DNA of 64,000 bases from Alicyclobacillus sp. (lineage in GTDB: Bacteria > Bacillota > Bacilli > Alicyclobacillales > Alicyclobacillaceae), in NCBI RefSeq assembly GCF_023511815.1, contig NZ_JAIMAV010000003.1, forward strand, positions 25,560 to 89,559, given 5' to 3'. The translations under genes were made by a program, and so were the position numbers. Every line of letters starts with the position of its first letter. Within the stretch, counting starts at the first letter, position 1. The notes under the pieces were generated by a model. The model was not told where the DNA came from. It searched no databases and saw only the letters and a program-made list of their open reading frames with translations. Shown one piece after another: positions 56,707-64,000 of this stretch.

Positions 56707-56808
56707 TGACGAGGGGGTATGCCGGAAAGTGAACGAAATTGACCCGCCGCAACACATCAGTCTTCTGCCGCCGACATGTGACGAGGGGGTATGCCGGGAA
56801 ATGAACGA
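56707..56808. repeat. 30-bp near-identical repeat, two copies 72 bp apart
   Basis: TGACGAGGGGGTATGCCGG is identical at 56707-56725 and 56779-56797, continuing as AAAGTGAACGA / GAAATGAACGA. A shorter related pair (GATGACCCACC/GGTGACCCACC) lies at about 56587 and 56653. The 328-bp gap 56490-56817 otherwise has the sleB promoter and no gene. Confidence 0.8.
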
Positions 56809-56832
56809 GCCGCTCAACTAGTTGAGCGGCTC
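56807..56832. repeat. 26-bp palindrome spanning the stop of the zinc-ribbon gene
   Basis: GAGCCGCTCAAC-TA-GTTGAGCGGCTC, a 12-bp perfect stem. Its centre is the stop codon of the minus-strand peptide gene; probably a terminator or transcript-end hairpin. Confidence 0.75.
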
Positions 56833-56982
56833 GATGTCGAAGTCATCCTCGTTGTCGCACAGACAACGCTTGAATCCCGTCTCGATGTGACCCTTGGCGT
56901 CGCGCACGCCACGCAGGATGAAGGTCTCTCCGCACTTGCGGCAACGGATGTGCACCTTCACCCGCTGGCTCGGCAGCACCAT
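56818..56982 (-). CDS. small zinc-ribbon protein
   Basis: 54-aa cytosolic protein with CRKCG and CLC pairs (positions about 14-18 and 39-41), suitable for one zinc. It has an acidic C-terminus (DNEDDFDIEPLN). The family is not certain; it resembles short DUF2197-like proteins of Bacilli. ATG 56982 has GGAGGGGGAGAAG upstream; the in-frame ATG at 57042 lacks such a site. Gene end lies within a palindrome. Confidence 0.7.
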   Translation of the reverse strand: MVLPSQRVKVHIRCRKCGETFILRGVRDAKGHIETGFKRCLCDNEDDFDIEPLN

Positions 56983-57140
56983 GTCTTCTCCCCCTCCTTC
57001 AGAGGTGAGCGGTTCCGCACGCATGTATCGTGTACCTCCCAATCGAAACGAATACGTACATTATGCGCGGTGCCTGTTTTTGGTAAACCACACCGGCACC
57101 TGGGGATCAGTTCGCCACGAAGGGAAAAAATCCTCCCACG

Positions 57141-58433
57141 TCACACCCAACCGCGCCACCGGGCGGCCTCCGCCACGCGGCGTACACCGACGATATACGC
57201 CGCGAGGCGCATGTCCACCCGGTGACGCAGGGCGGTCTCGTACACCGTCGCAAAACTGCGCGCCATCAGATCCGACAGCCGGGTGTCCACCTCTTCATCG
57301 GTCCAGTAATAGCCCTGGTTGTTCTGCACCCACTCGAAGTACGACACAATCACACCGCCGGAATTGGCCAACACATCCGGCACCACCAAAATTCCGCGAT
57401 CCGCCAGCACCCTTGTCGCCGCCGGCGTCGTCGGGCCGTTGGCCGCTTCCACCACGATCCCCGCCCGAATGCGGTCGGCGTTCTCCATCGTGATCTGGTT
57501 CTCAATCGCGGCCGGCACCAGGATATCACAATCCAATTCCAACAGCTCGCGGTTGGTGATGGTGTCCTTGAACAGCTTCGTCACGGTGCCGAAGGAATCC
57601 CGGCGTTCCAACAGATCCGGAATGTCGAGCCCGCGCTCGTCGTACAGGGCGCCGTAGGCGTCGGAGATCCCCACCACGCGAGCGCCGCGATCGTACATGA
57701 ACTTGGCCAGATAACTGCCCGCGTTGCCAAACCCCTGAACCACCACGCGTGCGCCCTCCAACCGAAGACTCCGCACCTTGGCCGCCTCCTCGATGCAGAT
57801 GGCGACCCCTCGGGCCGTGGCGCTCTCCCGTCCGCGGCTGCCGCCCAGGATCACCGGTTTCCCCGTGATGAACCCCGGAGAGTCGAATTCTCGCAGATGG
57901 GAGTATTCATCGAGCATCCACGCCATGTTCTGGGCGTTGCTGAACACATCCGGCGCCGGGATGTCCTTGGCGGGCCCGACGATTTGGCTGACCGCCCGGA
58001 CGTATGCCCGGCTGAGGCGTTCGATCTCGCTGAACGACATGTGCCTCGGATCGCACGCGACACCGCCCTTGCCGCCCCCGTACGGGAGATTCGCGATGCC
58101 GCACTTCACGGTCATCCAGATGGACAGAGCGCGGATCTCGTCCTCGTTGACGTCCGGATGAAGGCGAATGCCGCCCTTGGTCGGGCCCACCGCGTCGTTG
58201 TGCTGCGCCCGGTATCCGGTGAATACGCGTACACTGCCATCGTCCATGCGAACCGGGAACCGTACGGTGAGGACGCGGATCGGCTCCTTGAGAAGCTCGT
58301 ACACCGCATCGTCATACCCCAACCGCCGCAAGGCCTCCTGGATCACCTGCTGCGTGCTGCTGAGCACGTCCAGATTGTCCGCCGCCACCTGCTTGTCCAC
58401 CTCAGTCCCCGGATGGGTCTCCATGCCGTCCAT
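57141..58433 (-). CDS. gudB: NAD-dependent glutamate dehydrogenase (GudB/RocG type)
   Basis: 430-aa enzyme deaminating glutamate to 2-oxoglutarate. Substrate-binding and catalytic Lys blocks KGGIRLHPDV and PYGGGKGGV, conserved DIPAPDV, and NAD fold GFGNAGSYLA. ATG 58433 follows AAAGGTGG; ATG 58424 is an alternative. Bacillus gudB also lies near mecB (ypbH), as here. No tandem-duplication inactivation, such as that in the B. subtilis 168 allele, is apparent. Confidence 0.94.
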   Translation of the reverse strand: MDGMETHPGTEVDKQVAADNLDVLSSTQQVIQEALRRLGYDDAVYELLKEPIRVLTVRFPVRMDDGSVRVFTGYRAQHNDAVGPTKGGIRLHPDVNEDEIRALSIWMTVKCGIANLPYGGGKGGVACDPRHMSFSEIERLSRAYVRAVSQIVGPAKDIPAPDVFSNAQNMAWMLDEYSHLREFDSPGFITGKPVILGGSRGRESATARGVAICIEEAAKVRSLRLEGARVVVQGFGNAGSYLAKFMYDRGARVVGISDAYGALYDERGLDIPDLLERRDSFGTVTKLFKDTITNRELLELDCDILVPAAIENQITMENADRIRAGIVVEAANGPTTPAATRVLADRGILVVPDVLANSGGVIVSYFEWVQNNQGYYWTDEEVDTRLSDLMARSFATVYETALRHRVDMRLAAYIVGVRRVAEAARWRGWV

Positions 58434-58609
58434 CAACCACCTTTTGATATGACAACGAGTCGACTTGTTCACCGTGCAGTACGGTTTCAGACCGCAACCA
58501 GTATAACAACTCGGCCGGCGATGTTCAAAGCCATATCCGAAGGATGTGCCGGGCACACTGTCTTCGCACCGTCCGCGAGGTCCCGGATGGGATGAAGGAG
58601 GTTCCCGCC

Positions 58610-59911
58610 ATGAAGCAGAAGGCCGCCTGGGTCCCGGCCATCCTCCTGTGCCTGGTGCCCTGGTTGATGGTCCTCGGCAATTCCGTGCTCATCCCGGGTT
58701 TACCGGAGATGGCGGAGCGCATGCACGTCACCCGTCTGCAGATCAGCCTGTTGATCACGCTCTTCTCTCTGCCCGCCGGGCTGGTGATCCCGTTCGCCGG
58801 CATGTTGTCGGATCGCTTTGGCCGCAGATGGGTGGTGGTTCCGTCCCTGCTGTTGTTCGGCATCGGCGGGCTGGTTGCCGGTTTGGCCGGCTGGTGGATG
58901 AGGCACCCGTACGGTGTGGTTCTGGCCGGCCGAGTGCTGCAGGGGATCGGCGCCGCCGGCACGGCGCCCATCGCGATGGCCTGGATCGGCGATTTGTACC
59001 GAGGGGCGCAGCGCGCACGCGTCCTCGGTGTCAACGAGGCCGGCAACGCCCTCGGCAAGGTCATGAGCCCCATCGTCGGCTCGGCCGTCGGCCTGTTGGC
59101 CTGGTTCGCGGTGTTTTTTGTCTTCCCCGTGCTGTGTGTGCCGCTGACCGTGCTCATCTGGCGGCTGGTCCCCGCTGAACGCGAAGCGAAATCTCCCCGG
59201 GCGCCCGCGGAAGATGCGGATTCGTCCCGCGGTTCCTATCTCCACCGCCTTCGCGAGGTGTTTCGCCGCGAGGGGCGCTGGCTGTCCATCGCGTACCTCG
59301 GCGGGGCGGCCGCCCTGTTCACCCTGTTCGGAGTGCTGTTTTACCTGAGCGACCTGTTGGAGCGCTCCTACGGCATCGACGGATTGCGAAAAGGGCTCGT
59401 CCTCGCCATTCCCCTGTTCGTCCTGACCGGCACCTCCATCGCCACGGGGATGATCATCCGCAAGCGCGTGCGGCGCATGAAATGGATGCTCGTCGGCGGT
59501 CTGTGCGTGATGGCCGCCGGTCTTATTCTCGGCGGCTGGCTCGCCAACCGAGCCTGGCCGCTGGTGGGCGCCCTGTCCGTCTCGGCGCTCGGGACCGGGT
59601 GCGTGCTGCCCAGCCTGAACATGTTGATCACGTCGGCGGTCAACCGCGACCTGCGCGGTGTGGTCACGAGCCTGTATGGAAGCGTGCGTTTTTTGGGAGT
59701 CGCGGCGGGCCCCCCGGCCGTCACCTTTCTTATGCGCTGGCCGCGCCTCGTCCTGTTTGGCGCACTGGCCGCGCTGTGTCTCGTGTGTGCCGCGCTCGCC
59801 GTCTGGTTAATCCGGCCGGCCTCCGAACCAAGACGCGGCGGATCGGCGTCCGCTTGGGCGTCATCCCCGCGGCCGCTTCGCGGATCGACACACAGAAAAG
59901 GAACGACATGA
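58610..59911 (+). CDS. MFS exporter
   Basis: 433-aa polytopic membrane transporter of the major facilitator superfamily with about twelve hydrophobic segments. The loop motif A is DRFGRRWV (about residues 69-76), and GRVLQGIGAAGTAP is a drug/H+ antiporter-type motif C. Probably a drug or metabolite exporter. ATG 58610 is eight bases after AAGGAGG. Divergent from gudB. Confidence 0.87.
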   Translation: MKQKAAWVPAILLCLVPWLMVLGNSVLIPGLPEMAERMHVTRLQISLLITLFSLPAGLVIPFAGMLSDRFGRRWVVVPSLLLFGIGGLVAGLAGWWMRHPYGVVLAGRVLQGIGAAGTAPIAMAWIGDLYRGAQRARVLGVNEAGNALGKVMSPIVGSAVGLLAWFAVFFVFPVLCVPLTVLIWRLVPAEREAKSPRAPAEDADSSRGSYLHRLREVFRREGRWLSIAYLGGAAALFTLFGVLFYLSDLLERSYGIDGLRKGLVLAIPLFVLTGTSIATGMIIRKRVRRMKWMLVGGLCVMAAGLILGGWLANRAWPLVGALSVSALGTGCVLPSLNMLITSAVNRDLRGVVTSLYGSVRFLGVAAGPPAVTFLMRWPRLVLFGALAALCLVCAALAVWLIRPASEPRRGGSASAWASSPRPLRGSTHRKGTT

Positions 59912-59990
59912 CTTCGGCCACAGGAGAGGTCTGGCATCCGGCGCCCGTGAATATGTTGGAAGGGACAGGACTGGGAAGGACGAGCGCCCG

Positions 59991-60449
59991 ATGTTCACAC
60001 CCGAAATCCTCCTCATCGTGTTCATTCTGGTCGGGGTGTTGGGACGCGCGACCATCGTGTCGGTGGCCGCGAGCCTGTTGTTGATTGTCCGCATGCTCCG
60101 CTTTGACCGTCTGTTCCCGATGCTTGAACGCCGCAGCCTCGAACTCGGCCTGCTCTTTCTCATGATCTCCATCCTGGTGCCGCTGGCGAGCGGTCGGATT
60201 GACGCCCGCGACATGATGCGGACCATCTTCAGCCCGCTCGGCCTCGTCACCGTTATCGCCGGCGTGATCGCCACCGTGATCAACGCGGAGGGGCTGCAGT
60301 TGCTCAAGGATTACCCGCCGCTGCTCATCAGCGTGGTGATTGGAAGCGTCATCGGGATCGCCCTGTTCGGCGGCATGCCGGTGGGACCGTTGATGGCGAC
60401 CGCCATCGCCGCTCTGTGCGTCCAGATCTTCGAATGGTTGCACGGATAG
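59991..60449 (+). CDS. DUF441 (UPF0756) membrane protein
   Basis: 152-aa membrane protein with four to five hydrophobic segments. The GGMPVGPLMATAIAALCVQI end is typical of DUF441 (YtwI/YeaL) proteins. Function is unknown. It follows the MFS gene after about 80 bp and probably shares its transcript. Confidence 0.85.
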   Translation: MFTPEILLIVFILVGVLGRATIVSVAASLLLIVRMLRFDRLFPMLERRSLELGLLFLMISILVPLASGRIDARDMMRTIFSPLGLVTVIAGVIATVINAEGLQLLKDYPPLLISVVIGSVIGIALFGGMPVGPLMATAIAALCVQIFEWLHG

Positions 60450-60474
60450 CCCGCACCGGTCCGCGCCAGAACGA

Positions 60475-60505
60475 AAGGAGCGAAGAGGTTGCCTCTTCGC
60501 TCCTT
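60475..60505. terminator. bidirectional terminator between DUF441 gene and mecA
   Basis: A 14-bp perfect stem AAGGAGCGAAGAGG with complement and a TTG loop (60475-60505), followed on the minus strand by TCGTTC. Confidence 0.8.
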
Positions 60506-60519
60506 CAGATCTCCCCGGT

Positions 60520-61119
60520 TCAGGAGAGCGGGAAGTGTGCCGCGATGTACCGGAGGGTGTTGTGCCGAATGATGGGCTTGCCGTACTCCTCCAGGACGGC
60601 CGAGGTGATCTGGCAGTACTCCCCGTATTCGTGACAGATGGACCATATCGCGTCGTAGTCCAGATCCTGCATCGAGTCCTCGTCCAGGAACAGGTGGTAC
60701 GCGTCGTTGTAGTGATAGAGGATGGCGCGAACCGGATAGTCCTGGAGCGCGTGGGCCACCCGCACCACGTCCTCGAACTCCTCGAACCGGAAGACAAACG
60801 TCGAGTAGTACGTCACGTCCACCTCGACAGCCATATCCTCATCATCGTCCTCGTCCTCCTCCGCTCGGGCCGGCAGACTGGGGACCCGAGTGACGATGAC
60901 GACAACGCCTTCCGTGGGCATCGTGAACGCCTCGACCGCGATGGGCCCGGCGATCTCAAAGCCCACCTGCTCATAGGCGGTTTCCATCATATCCCAAAAC
61001 AATTCCTGGACCTTGCGGCCGTTGCGCCAAATCTCATCTCGTTCTATGCCTCGCTCGGCGAGGTCGTCATAGCTTATGAAGATTCTGACCTTGTCCTTGG
61101 CGATCCGCTCGACCCGCAT
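60520..61119 (-). CDS. mecA: adaptor protein MecA
   Basis: 199-aa ClpC/ClpP adaptor of the MecA/YpbH family, delivering proteins such as competence regulators for degradation. N-terminal substrate-recruiting domain (residues 1-80, MRVERIAKDKVRIFISYDDL start), acidic linker DEDDDEDM, and a C-terminal ClpC-binding domain with the YHLFL motif. ATG 61119. Located close to gudB, as ypbH is in Bacillus. Confidence 0.93.
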   Translation of the reverse strand: MRVERIAKDKVRIFISYDDLAERGIERDEIWRNGRKVQELFWDMMETAYEQVGFEIAGPIAVEAFTMPTEGVVVIVTRVPSLPARAEEDEDDDEDMAVEVDVTYYSTFVFRFEEFEDVVRVAHALQDYPVRAILYHYNDAYHLFLDEDSMQDLDYDAIWSICHEYGEYCQITSAVLEEYGKPIIRHNTLRYIAAHFPLS

Positions 61120-61247
61120 GGGGATCCCTCCCTTGTGATGAGGTCAGGTCGCTCACGCCGTCGTCGCAGCGCCGGGGCAGGTGTACCGAGCCCCGCCCCT
61201 GACGGCGCAGGTCATCCGCCTACGTTCATTATACAGCGATCCACTTC

Positions 61248-62627
61248 CTACAGGGTATTCGCCAGTTCGAACATTGCATGAGCGTATATCTGGGTGCACA
61301 GGAAATAGTCCTGCAGAGACCAGTGTTCATCCTTCTGATGCGCTCTGTCGGCCTGGCCCGGAAACAGGGGGCCAAACGCGACCCCATTCGTGATCGCCCG
61401 CGCGTACGTCGCGCCGCCGATGGCGATGGGGTCCGCCCGATGCCCGGTGTACTGTTCGTACACCCGCGCCAAGCACTGGATGACCGGGCTGTCCACCGGG
61501 ACGTACAGCGGGTCCCGGTTGCTGACCAGGTGCACCCCCCACTTGTCCGGGACGTAGGTCTGGCACCGCTGGACGAGATCGTCCACGCGAACGTCGACCG
61601 GATAACGGATGTTGAACCAGAACGAGAAGGTGTCCCCCGTCAGCTCCGCCCGCCCCAGGTTGCTGGTCAGGGCGCCCGTCACGTCATCCCTGCAGTCGAT
61701 CCCGAGCGCCCGTCCCGCCGTGTCCTGCGCCGCGATGGCCCGCCACATGGACGCGTTGGCGACGGGCTGGGTCGACAGCAGCGCCGCCAGGCGGATGACG
61801 GCGTTTCGGCCGAGATCGGGCGTGCTGCCGTGCGCCGAGGTGCCGTGCACCACGATGTCCACCGTCGCCCCCTGCGCGGTCACGGCCGCGTCAATCTGTT
61901 TGGCGCGCGCCTCTTTCCCCAATTTCTGCTCCCACTCCAGCGCGGCCGTCTCGGAGTGGCAATCCACGGTGGCGCTCGCGTGGTCGGGCACCATGTTCAC
62001 CCGGTCGCCGCCGGTGAACCGAATCACCCGCGGGTTCATCGAGTCGGTGTCGGCGCGCATGTCAATCCTAAGCGTCGCAACCCCCTTTTCCGCGTGGATC
62101 ATCGGAAAATCGGCGTCCGGCGTGAAGCCGCCCAGCGGCTGCGGATACTTGGAGAAGTAGTGCTTCATGCAGAGCCAGCCGCTCTCCTCGTCCAGACCGA
62201 ACACGAGGCGGATTTTTCGTTTCGGCTTCAGCCCCAGGGTCCGCAGGGCGATGAGCGCCCACAGCGTGGCGATGGCGGGACCTTTGTCGTCAATCGCGCC
62301 TCTCGCGTACACATTGCCGTTGTGGATCTCGGCCCCGAACGGCGGATAGGTCCAGTGGTTACCGGCCGGAACAACGTCCAGATGGGACAGGACGGCGACG
62401 TACGGATCGCCCTCCCCGTACTCGACGTGGCCGGCGTAACCATCCACATTCTCCACCTTCAGACCGTGTTCAGCCGCCAGATCCAACACATAACGCAGAG
62501 CGTCCGCACAGGCTCGTCCGAAGGGCGCGCCGTCTTCCGCGGGGCCCTCCACACTGGGGATACGCAACAACGCCTGCAACGTGCGGACCATCTCGTCCTT
62601 GTTCTCTTCCACGAAATCCGCGAACAT
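61248..62627 (-). CDS. pepV: M20 family dipeptidase (PepV type)
   Basis: 459-aa cytosolic zinc dipeptidase (Xaa-His/beta-Ala-type). Metal-binding blocks LSHLDVVPAG, RGAIDDKGPAIA, GLDEESGW and a terminal His region are visible. Preferred start ATG 62627 has GAGGCGG five bases upstream and places the protein start as in other PepV; GTG 62660 would add 11 residues. It converges with mecA on no shared operon feature. Confidence 0.9.
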   Translation of the reverse strand: MFADFVEENKDEMVRTLQALLRIPSVEGPAEDGAPFGRACADALRYVLDLAAEHGLKVENVDGYAGHVEYGEGDPYVAVLSHLDVVPAGNHWTYPPFGAEIHNGNVYARGAIDDKGPAIATLWALIALRTLGLKPKRKIRLVFGLDEESGWLCMKHYFSKYPQPLGGFTPDADFPMIHAEKGVATLRIDMRADTDSMNPRVIRFTGGDRVNMVPDHASATVDCHSETAALEWEQKLGKEARAKQIDAAVTAQGATVDIVVHGTSAHGSTPDLGRNAVIRLAALLSTQPVANASMWRAIAAQDTAGRALGIDCRDDVTGALTSNLGRAELTGDTFSFWFNIRYPVDVRVDDLVQRCQTYVPDKWGVHLVSNRDPLYVPVDSPVIQCLARVYEQYTGHRADPIAIGGATYARAITNGVAFGPLFPGQADRAHQKDEHWSLQDYFLCTQIYAHAMFELANTL

Positions 62628-62684
62628 CCGTTCCGCCTCAACCTTCCTGCCTTGGTCCACCGCGATCGCACCACTCGGGCATCG

Positions 62685-63665
62685 TCAGGTCGACTGACGT
62701 TCCACGATGTTGTGCGTCAGGGTCACGGTGTATGTCTCGACCGGTTCGTCCTGTAACAACTTGGTCAAAAGGCGCATGGACACCGCGCCGAAATCGTACA
62801 TCGGTTGCGCGACCACACTCATCTCGGGCCGGACCATGGTCGCCAAGCGCGTGTTGTCAAAGGCGATCACCTTGACGTCGTCGGGCACCCTGCGCCCGAG
62901 ATCCTGCACGGCGTGAATGGACGCCAGACCGAGTTCATCGGTGGCGGCCACGATGCCGTCCACCGGGTTCTCGTGCAGCACCTGCTGGATGGCGGGCAGC
63001 GCCGTCTCGTATCGTCCGTCCGGGCACTCGATCCGAAGCAACCGCCCCTCCGGAACGCACGAAGCCACCCCGGCGCCGCGTCGATCCGCCAGCACGGACC
63101 GCCCCGCGGGCACGGTGACGTACGCAATCTGCTGACAGCCGCGATCGAGCAGGAACCGCGCGGCATCCCGCCCCGCCCGCCGGTTGTCGATATTGACCGA
63201 CGGAATCCGCCTCTCCGGGTCCTCCGTGGCACAGAGCACAACCGGGATCTGCGCCTGTTCGAATCCGTCGACGTGTTCCTTCACCAATCGGTCGGTCATG
63301 TAAACCAGGCCATCGACCTGTTTTTCCCACATGGTGCCGATCAGATCCACTTCGCGCTGAATCTGCGCGTCCGAGTTCGCCAGAATGATCTGGTAGTCGT
63401 ACATGGTGGCGATATCCTCGATGCCACGGACCACCTCGGCGACGAACGCGGTCGATACGTCAGGAACGATCACGCCGATGGTCCGCGTCTTCTTGCTCGC
63501 CAGGCCACGCGCCACCGCGTTGGGCCGATAACCCAATTTCGCAATGGCGTCCAGAACCCGCCGTTTGGTGTCCTCTTTCACGACCGCCGTCCCGTTCAGG
63601 ACCCGCGACACCGTCGCCATGGAGACCTTCGCTTCGCGCGCCACATCATAAATGGTGACCGTCAT
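62685..63665 (-). CDS. ccpA: catabolite control protein CcpA (LacI family)
   Basis: 326-aa LacI/GalR-type regulator that binds cre sites with P-Ser-HPr to mediate carbon catabolite repression. HTH and hinge VSMATVSRVLNG and PNAVARGLASKKTRTIGVI, GIEDIATMYDYQIIL, and the P-Ser-HPr-contact region FDNTRLATMVRPE and VVAQPMYDFGAVSMRLLTK are CcpA-like. The ligand-pocket region around residues 170-205 is shorter and more divergent than in Bacillus CcpA (about 332-334 aa). ATG 63665 follows GGGAGG. Confidence 0.92.
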   Translation of the reverse strand: MTVTIYDVAREAKVSMATVSRVLNGTAVVKEDTKRRVLDAIAKLGYRPNAVARGLASKKTRTIGVIVPDVSTAFVAEVVRGIEDIATMYDYQIILANSDAQIQREVDLIGTMWEKQVDGLVYMTDRLVKEHVDGFEQAQIPVVLCATEDPERRIPSVNIDNRRAGRDAARFLLDRGCQQIAYVTVPAGRSVLADRRGAGVASCVPEGRLLRIECPDGRYETALPAIQQVLHENPVDGIVAATDELGLASIHAVQDLGRRVPDDVKVIAFDNTRLATMVRPEMSVVAQPMYDFGAVSMRLLTKLLQDEPVETYTVTLTHNIVERQST

Positions 63666-63697
63666 CGAACGTCACCTCCCGTCGTCAACCTTTCGTT

Positions 63698-63706
63698 ATC
63701 ATACCA
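63698..63706 (-). promoter_or_regulatory. extended -10 promoter of ccpA
   Basis: On the minus strand TGGTATGAT: TGn followed by TATGAT. Predicted start gives a 5' leader of about 25 nt. A TTGCCC lies 19 bp upstream. Confidence 0.6.
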
Positions 63707-63896
63707 CGAATCCCCAGACGGTGGGCAACCTGTGGCCTCAACGCCAGGGGCTCGAGATCCACCAGGTGGACCGTCGTCTCGCGTCTCATCCAAAACCCTC
63801 GATTCGCCGGCGCGCGGGCCGCGGCCGTCACCATCCTCCTCGCCGCGCTTCGCCCGCCCGGCTTGACCGGCCGCCCGGCCGGCCATCGGTGCATCG

Positions 63897-63922
63897 AAAA
63901 AAACGGACGATGGACTCGTCCG
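63897..63922 (-). terminator. terminator of tRNA-Leu
   Basis: On the minus strand CGGACGA-GTCCA-TCGTCCG followed by seven T, immediately after the tRNA 3' end. Confidence 0.92.
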
Positions 63923-63924
63923 CT

Positions 63925-64000
63925 TGGTGCGGGTGAAGGGACTCGAACCCCCACGGTTGCCCGCCAGAACCTAAATCTGGTGCGTCTGCCAATTCCGCCA
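63925..64000 (-). tRNA. tRNA-Leu(UAG), 5' end beyond the window
   Basis: 3' 76 nt of a class II tRNA. T-arm GGGGGTTCGAGTCCC, anticodon stem CCAGA/TCTGG with loop TTTAGGT (anticodon UAG), long variable arm, and CCA at 63927-63925. The acceptor 5' strand would lie at about 64001-64010. Confidence 0.93.

Noticed and set aside
56707..56808. Transposon-derived direct repeats
   Set aside because: No transposase or integrase nearby and the copies are in an ordinary intergenic gap.

Overview
The window is about 64 kb of high-GC DNA from an endospore-forming Bacillota, almost certainly a Bacilli-type organism. The evidence is sporulation and germination genes (spoIVA, sleB, ypeB, ylbJ, a yjcZ-type peptide), a menaquinol:cytochrome c reductase of the Bacillus qcrABC type, heptaprenyl-diphosphate and menaquinone genes, ccpA, mecA and the TRAP regulator mtrB. 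Gene order follows the Bacillus subtilis block running from ypjD/qcr through the aro-trp supraoperon, ndk-hepT-menG-hepS-mtrB-hbs-spoIVA, gpsA-der-ypfD-cmk and ypfA-ypeB-sleB to gudB and mecA. High GC, frequent TTG/GTG starts and a bacterial XPB helicase suggest an Alicyclobacillaceae-like lineage, but the genus cannot be fixed from sequence reading alone.

Layout. 1-8.8 kb: ypjD, ylbJ, uppP, two membrane proteins, qcrC-B-A, ypiF, ypiB. 9-12.3 kb: XPB helicase with a Helicase_C_3-type partner, preceded by a strong promoter and an early terminator. 12.4-20.6 kb: a tightly overlapping operon trpD-C-F-B-A-aroF-tyrA-aroA without trpE or hisC, preceded by a promoter, an 11-repeat GAG TRAP site and an attenuator. 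20.8-23.6 kb: aroC-aroB-aroH. 23.7-26.7 kb: three tandem M42 aminopeptidase paralogues, one with a degraded active site. 26.8-29 kb: RluD-type pseudouridine synthase, tRNA-Gly(CCC), an internally deleted phosphotransferase and a decayed copy of the tRNA 5' region. 29-34.4 kb: an alpha-glucan module (DUF4912 protein, a GH57-GT4 fusion, a nucleotidyltransferase and a GH15-like protein).

34.4-38.7 kb: a small probable spore protein, pheA, a yjcZ-like peptide, a lipoprotein cytochrome c, cheR, a patatin and ndk. 38.7-42.1 kb: hepT, menG, hepS, mtrB, tRNA-Pro, HU. 42.2-56.5 kb: spoIVA, gcvH, gpsA, plsY, der, a DUF512 radical-SAM protein, yphA-like, S1 protein, plsC, cmk, ypfB-like, a motI-type PilZ protein, ypeB, sleB. 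56.8-64 kb: a zinc-ribbon peptide, glutamate dehydrogenase, an MFS exporter, a DUF441 protein, mecA, a pepV-type dipeptidase, ccpA and a tRNA-Leu cut by the window end.

How it works together. Chorismate made by AroC (with AroB, and AroA and AroF of the downstream operon) feeds tryptophan, tyrosine and phenylalanine (TrpDCFBA, AroH, TyrA, PheA). The RNA-binding regulator TRAP (mtrB at 41.3-41.5 kb) and its apparent target, the trp leader at 20.4-20.6 kb, are both present. HepS/HepT and MenG supply menaquinone to the Qcr complex. SleB/YpeB, SpoIVA and YlbJ serve spore formation and germination.
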